A stretch of DNA of 9,178 bases from Hyphomicrobiales bacterium (GTDB taxonomy: Bacteria; Pseudomonadota; Alphaproteobacteria; Rhizobiales; Aestuariivirgaceae). This document shows positions 1 through 5,834 of the stretch, one piece after another (the first letter of the stretch is position 1; the number at the start of each line of letters is the position of its first letter). The notes below the pieces were generated by a model that worked only from the letters and a program-made list of their open reading frames with translations, had not been told where the DNA came from and did not search any database. The stretch lies in assembly GCA_003151375.1 (NCBI GenBank), contig PLXI01000217.1:1-9178 (forward strand), read 5' to 3'. Both the position numbers and the translations under genes were made by a program.

Positions 1-139
1 GGGCGATCACCGCCTCAAGGGTTGGGAAATCAGTTCCCTTCAAAACCTCAACATCACGCACATTGCTGCTGCCCAGCTCAATCAAGCCGAAGCGCGCATT
101 CGTGCCACCAATATCACCAACGAGAGCCAAATTTGTCAT
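1..139 (-). CDS. glk: Glucokinase, N-terminal fragment (cut by window edge)
   Basis: Glucokinase phosphorylates glucose to glucose-6-phosphate with ATP in the cytoplasm, feeding the Entner-Doudoroff and related pathways. Only the first 46 codons are present; the rest lies beyond position 1. The translated start reads MTNLALVGDIGGTNARFGL. The segment DIGGTNARF at residues 9-17 is the phosphate-binding loop of the bacterial glucokinase (Glk) family within the ASKHA sugar kinases. The start at 139 is supported by a GGAG at 144-147 on the minus strand, 4 nt before the ATG. The loop is so characteristic that I am fairly sure of the family. A ROK-type kinase is less likely because this N-terminus follows the Glk pattern. 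Catalytic residues cannot be checked in this fragment. The gene is divergent from the membrane protein gene starting at 373. Confidence 0.88.
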   Translation of the reverse strand, partial: MTNLALVGDIGGTNARFGLIELGSSNVRDVEVLKGTDFPTLEAVIA

Positions 140-147
140 GGGGCTCC

Positions 148-168
148 ATCTGCCATAGGTTTGCAGAT
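148..168 (-). promoter_or_regulatory. Small hairpin next to the glk ribosome binding site
   Basis: ATCTGC (148-153) and GCAGAT (163-168) form a 6-bp inverted repeat with a 9-nt spacer. It directly abuts the GGAG of glk. It could be an operator half-site pair or a leader hairpin, but a repeat this short is also expected by chance. I found no convincing -35/-10 pair for glk in 140-372 and nothing else of note in that interval. Confidence 0.2.
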
Positions 169-372
169 TGGGCAACTGTGGAGGTGGGGCGGAATATCCA
201 GCCCGCTGATGGGATGGTTTGGGTTAAGCGCACAGTTTGCCCTCGCCTATTTCAATAACGAAGAGGTCGGGTACAGCCTCCTTTTCTCATCATGCCACCA
301 TTCGGAGAATTGAACCAATGGTCGATATTTGGTGTAATGAAGCCTGAAATTGCTGGGACGACGGGGGAATAC

Positions 373-1254
373 ATGGGCCAAAACAGACCTGACGGAATCG
401 ACCTCTTGGTTACCTGCGTTTTGGGTGTTGTTATTGTTGCCGTAGTGCTAGTGGCATATGCCCCAACACAGGATGCTCCGACTTTGTGGTCCCGTATTTG
501 GCATGATGCAGGATGGCCGTTAATCCTAGCAATAGTCAGCACTTTCGTTGCTGCATTTGCGGGCACGTGGGGAGCGCAAACGGTAGCGGAACGCATCGCG
601 GCTCGAAAGGAACTTCTTGCTGAAATACGAAGCGTCAACGCCGCGCTAGCATTGTCTTTTAATATCACAAACACCTACGTGACTGTCAAAAAGCAACATG
701 TGCAGCAACTCGTTGAAAAATATGAAGCCGCTAAGATGGAACATGCTGATGCTGTGGAAAATAATAGAGGCACCTTCAGCGTTCTCATGGACCTTCGGGA
801 GCTATCTGCGCCATTCTGTCCCGTAAATGAGCTGCGTGCAATTATGCTTGAGAAAATAACTCCGAGCATCAATGCACTAATGACGCTTACGCCACTCATT
901 CAAAGTGTTGAAGGCCTCACCGAGACTATCAAAAAAAGAAATGCATGGATAACTCAATTCGAATCGCGTTCGCGTTCGTTAAGCGAAATACAAAAAGCTG
1001 CTCTCTATCTAGGATTTGAGTTTTCACCGGGACAAACTGACGTACGCTATAACTCCTATATGGACGCATTAAAGAGCCAAACTGATGATTGTATCGCGTT
1101 TCCCATTATTATTTCGCAGTCACTCAAAGCTTACGGCAAAGAACTTAGAAAACGCTACGGAAGCGACGCGCCGGAGATTGTGAGTGGCAGCTTTCAACAA
1201 AGCTCAGAATACATCCCAGATATGAATACCTACAAGGATTGGAATGCCACTTAG
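373..1254 (+). CDS. Two-helix membrane protein of unknown function
   Basis: I do not recognise a named family. From the ATG at 373 the product is 293 residues. Two hydrophobic helices sit near the N-terminus, at about residues 11-30 and 48-68. They are followed by about 225 residues of mostly polar, helix-prone sequence, starting AERIAARKELLAEIRSVNAA and continuing through a basic stretch (VKKQHVQQLVEKYEAAK). This suggests a membrane-anchored protein with a large soluble, partly coiled-coil domain on one side. I chose 373 over in-frame ATGs at 292 and 337 because GGGGGA lies 4 nt upstream of it, while the other two have no usable ribosome binding site; the 320-residue form is therefore less likely. 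The gene looks AT-richer than its neighbours, with many AAA and ATT codons, which fits accessory or transferred origin. It stands alone between glk and the structured RNA region, with no partner that hints at a role. No enzyme motif is visible. Confidence 0.75.
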   Translation: MGQNRPDGIDLLVTCVLGVVIVAVVLVAYAPTQDAPTLWSRIWHDAGWPLILAIVSTFVAAFAGTWGAQTVAERIAARKELLAEIRSVNAALALSFNITNTYVTVKKQHVQQLVEKYEAAKMEHADAVENNRGTFSVLMDLRELSAPFCPVNELRAIMLEKITPSINALMTLTPLIQSVEGLTETIKKRNAWITQFESRSRSLSEIQKAALYLGFEFSPGQTDVRYNSYMDALKSQTDDCIAFPIIISQSLKAYGKELRKRYGSDAPEIVSGSFQQSSEYIPDMNTYKDWNAT

Positions 1255-1322
1255 GGCTTTCCGTTGAGTAGTTGAGCCCGCGCATGGCGTTACAGAATTA
1301 TGGGAGTACACAACAAATCTTC

Positions 1323-1350
1323 TTGACATTTATTCCTATGTCAGATACTG
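1323..1350 (+). promoter_or_regulatory. Candidate sigma70-type promoter for the structured RNA
   Basis: TTGACA at 1323-1328 is a perfect -35 hexamer, preceded by C as is common in alphaproteobacteria. The -10 is weaker: GATACT (1344-1349) at 15 nt, or ATACTG at 16 nt. A start at about 1355-1358 would lie just before the first stem at 1361. The placement, after the stop of the upstream gene and just ahead of the hairpins, makes it more convincing than its -10 alone would. Confidence 0.45.
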
Positions 1351-1360
1351 CGGAATTGTT

Positions 1361-1505
1361 CCCCCTCACCAAGGGTCTCGTTCGCGACGGTGGTCGAGGC
1401 GAGGGGGCAGGCTTTCAGTTTCCATTGCTGAAAGCCTGGGCCGATAATCCTTCGAGTTGTCGGTTTAATACAGTTCTGCTGAAAGCACGAAACGTGGTGC
1501 TTTCA
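1361..1505 (+). other. 5' hairpin array of the RNA candidate, with interchangeable arms
   Basis: Four stem-loops follow each other with almost no linker: 1361-1407, 1408-1438, 1441-1463 and 1480-1505. The second and fourth share sequence. CTGAAAGC occurs at 1428-1435 and 1479-1486, and GCTTTCA at 1411-1417 and 1499-1505. The 5' arm of the second hairpin can therefore pair with the 5' arm of the fourth (1411-1418 with 1479-1486, 8 bp) instead of its own partner. This is either duplication of a hairpin module or a switch between two folds. Confidence 0.5.
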
Positions 1506-1510
1506 CCGGA

Positions 1511-1641
1511 TGGTTATTTATCTACCCCGGTCACTATGGGCCGGGCCGCAGCAATGCGGAACGTTTACGGCACGCATGAGCCACAACGTGGTTCTGCCTT
1601 CTGGGGTTCGTCCTCTAGGCGTGTTCAAGGATAAATAATCA
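1511..1641 (+). other. Long-range helix enclosing a multibranch domain
   Basis: Positions 1511-1523 pair with 1629-1641: 13 consecutive pairs, two of them wobble (1513-1639 and 1523-1629), across about 105 nt. The enclosed segment has the stem 1526-1530/1541-1545 and the stem CCGCA/TGCGG (1546-1550/1555-1559) capped by GCAA. It also has GAGCCAC/GTGGTTC (1578-1584/1588-1594), extended by GGCA/TGCC (1569-1572/1595-1598) over a 5-nt bulge. A further weak stem is 1601-1606/1613-1618. Such a closed, branched domain is typical of structured RNAs rather than of coding DNA. Confidence 0.52.
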
Positions 1642-1707
1642 GACCCTGTTCAAAGCGCGTGGTGAGTACCGCGCCTTCTACCCCGCGACCCTAAATAAGG
1701 TCGCAAC

Positions 1708-1743
1708 CGCGTGAGAAATCCACGCGCTTCCTTCTTTTCCTTT
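1708..1743 (+). terminator. Terminator-like hairpin ending the RNA candidate
   Basis: CGCGTG (1708-1713) and CACGCG (1721-1726) form a perfect 6-bp stem with a 7-nt loop, followed by a pyrimidine tail rich in T up to 1743. The tail is interrupted by C, so termination may be partial. The 3' arm can instead pair with 1653-1662 in a 10-bp helix, which would open the local hairpin. Confidence 0.5.
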
Positions 1744-1744
1744 C

Positions 1745-1843
1745 GGCCTCGGATGACACGAGGCCCACTGAGCGGGAAGCCGTGCGCTGCCCTCAGCAAA
1801 GCGCTTCAAATCATCAGCGATTTGCTCTAAGCCCCGCGCCAAC
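1745..1843 (+). promoter_or_regulatory. prfC leader with two hairpins and no Shine-Dalgarno
   Basis: GGCCTCG (1745-1751) and CGAGGCC (1759-1765) form a perfect 7-bp stem with loop GATGACA and no T tract after it, so it is not an obvious terminator. A second hairpin pairs AGCAAA/TTTGCT (1795-1800/1821-1826) and CGCT/AGCG (1802-1805/1816-1819) around a single G-A mismatch. It ends 17 nt before the prfC ATG. The stretch just before the ATG is GC-rich and shows no purine-rich ribosome binding site. Together these suggest leader-dependent translation, but that is an inference. Confidence 0.4.
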
Positions 1844-3415
1844 ATGGCAGACATTCAAACCGAAGCACAACGCCGGCGCACCTTCGCTATCATCTCGCAT
1901 CCGGACGCGGGCAAAACCACATTGACTGAAAAGCTGTTGCTATTTGGCGGTGCTATTCAGCTGGCCGGCCAAGTGCGCGCCAAGGGCGACAGGCGGCGCA
2001 CACGCTCTGATTGGATGGCGATTGAGCGGGCGCGCGGCATCTCAGTTGTCACCTCGGTGATGACTTTTGAATATAACAACACCGTGTTCAATTTGTTGGA
2101 CACGCCAGGCCACGAAGACTTTAGCGAAGACACTTACCGCACACTTACGGCCGTGGATGCAGCCGTGATGGTGATTGACGGAGCCAAGGGCATTGAAGAC
2201 CGCACACGCAAGCTATTTGAGATTTGCCGCTTGCGTGACATTCCCATTATCACCTTCATCAACAAATTTGACCGCGAGGCACAAGAGCCTTTGGCTTTGC
2301 TTGATGAGATCGAAAAAGGCTTGGCGCTTACCGTCGTGCCGATGGTGTGGCCGATCGGTATCGGCAAAACTTTTGCTGGCACTTATGATCTGATGCAGCC
2401 ACGGGTGCGGCGCATTGATGAAGACCCTGCAGGTGTTTTGGTTTCTGGTCCAAATGACAAATTGATTGATGAAATTCTACCGCGAGGTGCTGCGCATTTC
2501 CGCGAAGAGATTGAGCTGCAAGCTATGGCAGGCCACGCATTTGACCGGCAGGCGTTTCTGGAAGGCCATCTTTCGCCAGTGTTCTTTGGCTCGGCAATAA
2601 AAAACTTCGGAGTGCGGGACTTGCTGGAAGCATTGATCGCCTATGCGCCGCCGCCGCGTGATCAAAAAGCCAGACAGCGCATTGTGAGAGCCGTTGAGCC
2701 AAAGCTTTCTGGCGTGGTGTTTAAAATTCAAGCCAATATGGACCCTAACCACCGTGACCGTATTGCCTTCATGCGCGTGTGTTCAGGCCGCTTGCAACGC
2801 GGGATGAAAGTAAAAGTGGTGCGCACCGGAAAACAAATGGCGATTAACGCGCCACAATTTTTCTTTGCGCAAGATCGCTCAATCGCCGAGGAAGCCTTTG
2901 CGGGCGATGTGGTGGGCATTCCCAATCATGGTGTGCTGCGCATCGGTGACACGCTCACCGAAGGTGAAGATTTGGTGTTCACAGGCGTGCCATCCTTTGC
3001 GCCTGAAATTTTACGCCGGGTGAAATTGGGCGACCCGATGAAGGCCAAGAAGTTAAATTCTGCATTAGAAGAATTGGGCGAAGAAGGTGTGGTGCAATTG
3101 TTCAAGCCAATTGATGGCTCTGGCGCCATTGTGGGCGTGGTGGGCGCGTTGCAGCTTGATGTGTTGGCTGATCGGTTGGAACATGAATATAGCGTTCCCG
3201 CTTCATTTGAAACCACCCGTTTTGAAATTCTGCGCTGGATCACAGCACCTGATGACAAAACCATGGAAGGGTTTATTGACAACAACAAATCCGCCATAGC
3301 CCACGATCTGGATGGAGCACCGGTGTTCATGGCTTCATCGGCTTTCAATTTGAACTATGTTCTTGACCGCGCACCGGGCATAACCGCGCAAACGATTAAG
3401 GAAATTCACGGATGA
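1844..3415 (+). CDS. prfC: Peptide chain release factor 3 (RF3)
   Basis: RF3 is a ribosome-bound GTPase that recycles the class I release factors RF1 and RF2 after stop-codon hydrolysis. The product is 523 residues, close to the usual 525-530. The GTPase motifs are complete: P-loop SHPDAGKTT at 18-26, switch I with RGISVVTSV at about 64-72, DTPGHEDF at 86-93, NKFD at 140-143 and SAIKN at 250-254. The RGDRRR-like and SDWM segments at 48-58 are the RF3 signature that separates it from EF-G and LepA. The beta-barrel and C-terminal domains follow without interruption. ATG 1844 is the only start that gives the standard RF3 N-terminus, though no Shine-Dalgarno precedes it. The stop overlaps the start of the downstream membrane protein gene (ATGA at 3412-3415). 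The family call is near certain. Confidence 0.97.
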   Translation: MADIQTEAQRRRTFAIISHPDAGKTTLTEKLLLFGGAIQLAGQVRAKGDRRRTRSDWMAIERARGISVVTSVMTFEYNNTVFNLLDTPGHEDFSEDTYRTLTAVDAAVMVIDGAKGIEDRTRKLFEICRLRDIPIITFINKFDREAQEPLALLDEIEKGLALTVVPMVWPIGIGKTFAGTYDLMQPRVRRIDEDPAGVLVSGPNDKLIDEILPRGAAHFREEIELQAMAGHAFDRQAFLEGHLSPVFFGSAIKNFGVRDLLEALIAYAPPPRDQKARQRIVRAVEPKLSGVVFKIQANMDPNHRDRIAFMRVCSGRLQRGMKVKVVRTGKQMAINAPQFFFAQDRSIAEEAFAGDVVGIPNHGVLRIGDTLTEGEDLVFTGVPSFAPEILRRVKLGDPMKAKKLNSALEELGEEGVVQLFKPIDGSGAIVGVVGALQLDVLADRLEHEYSVPASFETTRFEILRWITAPDDKTMEGFIDNNKSAIAHDLDGAPVFMASSAFNLNYVLDRAPGITAQTIKEIHG

Positions 3416-4137
3416 ATTTTTCTTTCTATTTGCCACCAGATTTTAACGCGCCGCACATGTTCGCATTAATAATGATATTTGTGGTGTGGTGGCTTTATGA
3501 ACCATTGCTCAATTTGCTGGGACGGGGCACTTTAAATGCCCAGCTGCATGTGGTGCGCCTGAAGTGGATGTTAATGCTCATCCATTCACCGCGCGAATAC
3601 CGCACTTTCGATGGCATCTTGCTCGGGCAAATTTCTAGCGCGATGAGCTATTTTGGATCGGCCACATTGATCATTCTTATTGGGTTTGTCGGTGCGCTGG
3701 CTTCAATCAATCACATTCATTCATCAATGATGGAGATTGCTTTTGTGCCGCCCATCAGTTTGGAACTTTTTACAGTTTATTTTGCGGCAATCACGGCCAT
3801 CATTGCGCATTGCTTTTTTTCGTTCACTTACGGCTTACGTAAATTGGCCTATACTTTGGCAATGATCGGCGGATTGGATGATGCGCCTGCCGACTCGCCA
3901 CAGGCTGCGGTGATGACGGCGCAAACCGCAACGGTTTTGACTGAAGCTGTAAAGAGCATGAACAGCGGTATTAGAGGTTATTTTTTTGCAGTTGCTGGCT
4001 TTATGCTTTTTGCCGGGCCAACAATATCAGTGATCTGCACTTTAGCGATTGGATTTTTGCTCTACTACCGCCAAGGGCTTTCCAAAGAAGCCTTGGCGAT
4101 TGATCGCTATGTGAAAGCCATGCGCGAAGAGGGTTAG
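3412..4137 (+). CDS. DUF599-type integral membrane protein
   Basis: The product is 241 residues with hydrophobic segments at about 14-32, 81-99, 118-139 and 189-219, the last long enough for one or two crossings. The segment RLKWMLMLIHSPREYRTFDG (49-68), followed by LLGQISSAMSYFGSATLIIL, matches my memory of the DUF599 (PF04654) pattern: a basic amphipathic stretch, then Asp and a Ser/Gly-rich helix. The family has no established function. It sits in the inner membrane by composition. Its ATG overlaps the prfC stop, so its translation is probably coupled to that of RF3 and both share one transcript. Its stop codon overlaps that of the convergent lysS at 4134-4137, leaving no room for a terminator between them. 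Confidence 0.85.
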   Translation: MNFSFYLPPDFNAPHMFALIMIFVVWWLYEPLLNLLGRGTLNAQLHVVRLKWMLMLIHSPREYRTFDGILLGQISSAMSYFGSATLIILIGFVGALASINHIHSSMMEIAFVPPISLELFTVYFAAITAIIAHCFFSFTYGLRKLAYTLAMIGGLDDAPADSPQAAVMTAQTATVLTEAVKSMNSGIRGYFFAVAGFMLFAGPTISVICTLAIGFLLYYRQGLSKEALAIDRYVKAMREEG

Positions 4138-5756
4138 TGCACAAACTCTCCGCGCAGTGCTGCCTCTATCAACTTTACAGTATTGCCAACACCATAAAGT
4201 GCAGCGAATGAGCCAAAGCGTGGGCCCTTTTCTTCGCCCAGCAAAACTTGATAAAGCATGTTGAACCAAGTCTGCGCCACACCAATAGAGCCGTCTTTCA
4301 ATGTTGTGGTGTAAGGCTCTCGCCTGCCCACTTCATAAACCTTATGCTGGATTTCCTCAGGTGTGGCACCCTCGGGCAGAGAACCAATCGCCGCTGCCAA
4401 ATCCTTCAGCGCCAGTGCTTCATTTGCATCTGCTGCGCGATATTTCTTCGCGGGCTTCACAAAGTCTTGATAATAACGAATGGCATAGCCAACCAGTGAA
4501 TCCAGCCGCGGCTGATTTGCCGGATCAAGCTCGGGCCTATAGCGCTTGATGAAAGCCCACATCACAGCTTTGTCTTCGGTATTGGCGACCGTTGCCAGGT
4601 TCAGCAACAATGAGAATGTGAGGCCAGCAGCTTCCGGCTTTGGCGGATTGCCAGCATGAATATGCCAAACTGGATTCATCAGTTGATCGACCAGTTTGCC
4701 TTCTTGCTTTTGATAGGCATTGAGAAAGGCATCATATTCATCCACTGCGCGCGGGATCACATCAAAATAGAGGCGCTTGGCCTCACGCGGTTTTTGAAAC
4801 ATGTAAAGTGCGAGTGAATTGGGGTCAGCGTAAGTCAGCCACTCATCGATGGAAATACCATTGCCTTTCGATTTGGAAATCTTCTGGCCTTGGTCGTCCA
4901 AGAATAATTCATAAACATAGTGCTCCGGCGCTGGTACGCCGAGGATTTCACAAATCTTGTCATAGATCGGCGCATTGGTTTGATGATCCTTGCCGAACAT
5001 TTCGAAATCAACATGTAACGCCGCCCAACGCATGCCGAAATCCGGCTTCCATTGAAGCTTCACTTTGCCGCCACGCACATCAAGGGTGACATCTGTGCCG
5101 TCTTCATCTGTGAAGGTGACGGTGCCGGCTTTCGCATCCACCTTCTTCATCGGCACATAAAGCACACGGCCCGTGGTGGGCGAGATCGGCAAAACCGGAG
5201 AATAGGTGGCTTGGCGTTCTGCGCCCAGCGTGGGCAACATCACATCCATGATGGCCTGATATTTCTCCAACACATGAATGAGCATGGCATCGAAACGGCC
5301 CGACTTGTAATAGTCCGTGGCCGAGGCGAATTCATAGTCAAAGCCAAAGGTGTCGAGGAAGCGCCGCAGCATAGCATTATTGTGATGGCCATAGCTCTCA
5401 AAGCCCTCGCCATAAGGGTTAGGAACCGAAGTCAAAGGCTTGTGCAGATGGGGCGCCAAGAAATTCTTATCCGGCACATTGTCAGGGATCTTGCGCATCC
5501 CGTCCATGTCATCAGAGAAGCACAAAAGACGCGTGGGTAGATCGCTCATCATCGAGAAAGCCTTGCGCACCATCGTCGTACGGGCCACTTCGCCAAAGGT
5601 GCCGATATGCGGCAGGCCTGATGGGCCGTAACCCGTTTCAAACAGCACGGATTTCTGACCGCTCTTTTCCACGCGCTTTAACAATTTGCGCGCTTCCTCA
5701 AAAGGCCAAGCCTTGGAGGCAAGAGCAGCTTCGCGCAGAGCGGGGGAAACGGACAT
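4134..5756 (-). CDS. lysS: Class I lysyl-tRNA synthetase
   Basis: This enzyme charges tRNA-Lys with lysine using ATP. It is the class I, archaeal-type form that many alphaproteobacteria use in place of the common class II enzyme. From the ATG at 5756 the product is 540 residues, as usual for the family. The Rossmann signatures are intact: PHIGT, the HIGH equivalent, at 49-53 inside the GPSGLPHIGTFGE stretch, and KISKSKG, the KMSKS equivalent, at 292-298. LCFSDDMDG lies between them. The C-terminal half is helical and should bind the anticodon stem. I chose 5756 over an in-frame ATG at 5816 because homologues begin with the MS-SP-SKAWPFEEA pattern and AGGA lies 8 nt upstream. The 20 extra residues of the longer form have low similarity to anything expected and would start beyond a terminator hairpin. 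The gene lies 78 bp downstream of the hydrolase gene. Confidence 0.96.
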   Translation of the reverse strand: MSVSPALREAALASKAWPFEEARKLLKRVEKSGQKSVLFETGYGPSGLPHIGTFGEVARTTMVRKAFSMMSDLPTRLLCFSDDMDGMRKIPDNVPDKNFLAPHLHKPLTSVPNPYGEGFESYGHHNNAMLRRFLDTFGFDYEFASATDYYKSGRFDAMLIHVLEKYQAIMDVMLPTLGAERQATYSPVLPISPTTGRVLYVPMKKVDAKAGTVTFTDEDGTDVTLDVRGGKVKLQWKPDFGMRWAALHVDFEMFGKDHQTNAPIYDKICEILGVPAPEHYVYELFLDDQGQKISKSKGNGISIDEWLTYADPNSLALYMFQKPREAKRLYFDVIPRAVDEYDAFLNAYQKQEGKLVDQLMNPVWHIHAGNPPKPEAAGLTFSLLLNLATVANTEDKAVMWAFIKRYRPELDPANQPRLDSLVGYAIRYYQDFVKPAKKYRAADANEALALKDLAAAIGSLPEGATPEEIQHKVYEVGRREPYTTTLKDGSIGVAQTWFNMLYQVLLGEEKGPRFGSFAALYGVGNTVKLIEAALRGEFVH

Positions 5757-5770
5757 TGAGTTAATCCTGA

Positions 5771-5804
5771 AAAGAAAACAAGCGCCCCGTTTAGAGAGCG
5801 CTTG
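5771..5804 (-). terminator. Rho-independent terminator after the hydrolase gene
   Basis: On the minus strand CAAGCGC and GCGCTTG (5804-5798 and 5785-5779) form a perfect 7-bp stem with a 12-nt loop. A T-rich tail (TTTTCTTT, 5778-5771) follows at once. It lies between the hydrolase stop and lysS, with its tail ending a few bases before the lysS ribosome binding site. It should end the hydrolase transcript, or act as an attenuator for lysS. Confidence 0.7.
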
Positions 5805-5816
5805 CAGCAAGGTCAA
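5788..5816 (-). promoter_or_regulatory. Candidate lysS promoter overlapping the terminator
   Basis: On the minus strand TTGACC (5816-5811) is followed after 17 nt by TAAACG (5793-5788). The -35 is good, but the -10 matches only three of six consensus bases. If real, transcription would start near 5781, inside the terminator stem, so lysS mRNA would not contain the full hairpin. That would explain how lysS is expressed despite the terminator. Confidence 0.35.
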
Positions 5817-5834
5817 CCAATGCAGTTTAACCTG

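Larger units (their letters stand above)
1355..1743 (+). ncRNA. Candidate large structured noncoding RNA, family unknown
   Basis: About 390 nt with a TTGACA promoter-like element before it and a hairpin plus T-rich tail at its end. Stems visible in order: 1361-1367/1401-1407 (7 bp); 1408-1418/1428-1438 (11 bp, perfect); 1441-1447/1457-1463 (7 bp, one wobble); 1480-1488/1497-1505 (9 bp, perfect); a long-range helix 1511-1523/1629-1641; then 1653-1662/1720-1729 (10 bp, perfect) around 1685-1690/1699-1704. Inside the long-range helix lie 1526-1530/1541-1545, 1546-1550/1555-1559 with a GCAA tetraloop, and 1578-1584/1588-1594. The wobble pairs are G-U on the plus strand and would be A-C mismatches on the minus strand. 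GCAA is likewise a GNRA loop only on the plus strand. Both points favour a plus-strand RNA. I do not see RNase P, tmRNA, SRP or 6S landmarks. The alternative is that the whole stretch is the 5' leader of prfC. Confidence 0.58.

Noticed and set aside
292..372. Longer N-terminus of the membrane protein from ATG 292 or 337
   Set aside because: Neither has a ribosome binding site, while ATG 373 has GGGGGA at good spacing just before the first hydrophobic helix.
252..674. 140-codon minus-strand frame opposite the membrane protein gene
   Set aside because: It overlaps a better supported gene, is low in recognisable structure and has no convincing start context.
1272..1634. Open frame of 120 codons starting at TTG on the plus strand
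   Set aside because: It lies across the hairpins and has no ribosome binding site. It ends within the long-range helix and has no recognisable protein character; it is better explained as an accidental frame over structured RNA.
1355..1743. RNase P RNA, tmRNA (including the permuted alphaproteobacterial form), SRP RNA or 6S RNA
   Set aside because: The GAAAGTCCGG-type RNase P core, the tmRNA tag (AND-type) with ATTCGACG, the SRP GGAAGG loop and the single long 6S hairpin are all absent on both strands.
1764..1792. Cobalamin-riboswitch-like words (CCCACTG, GCGGGAAGCCG)
   Set aside because: The remaining conserved boxes of that riboswitch are missing upstream and the downstream gene is prfC, so the resemblance is probably chance.
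5052..5540. 162-codon open frame antisense to lysS
   Set aside because: It is a shadow of the synthetase gene in another frame, with no start signal and no protein-like pattern.
5757..5816. Longer lysS start at 5816
   Set aside because: The extra 20 residues cross the terminator hairpin and do not fit the family's N-terminus; ATG 5756 has AGGA at 8 nt.
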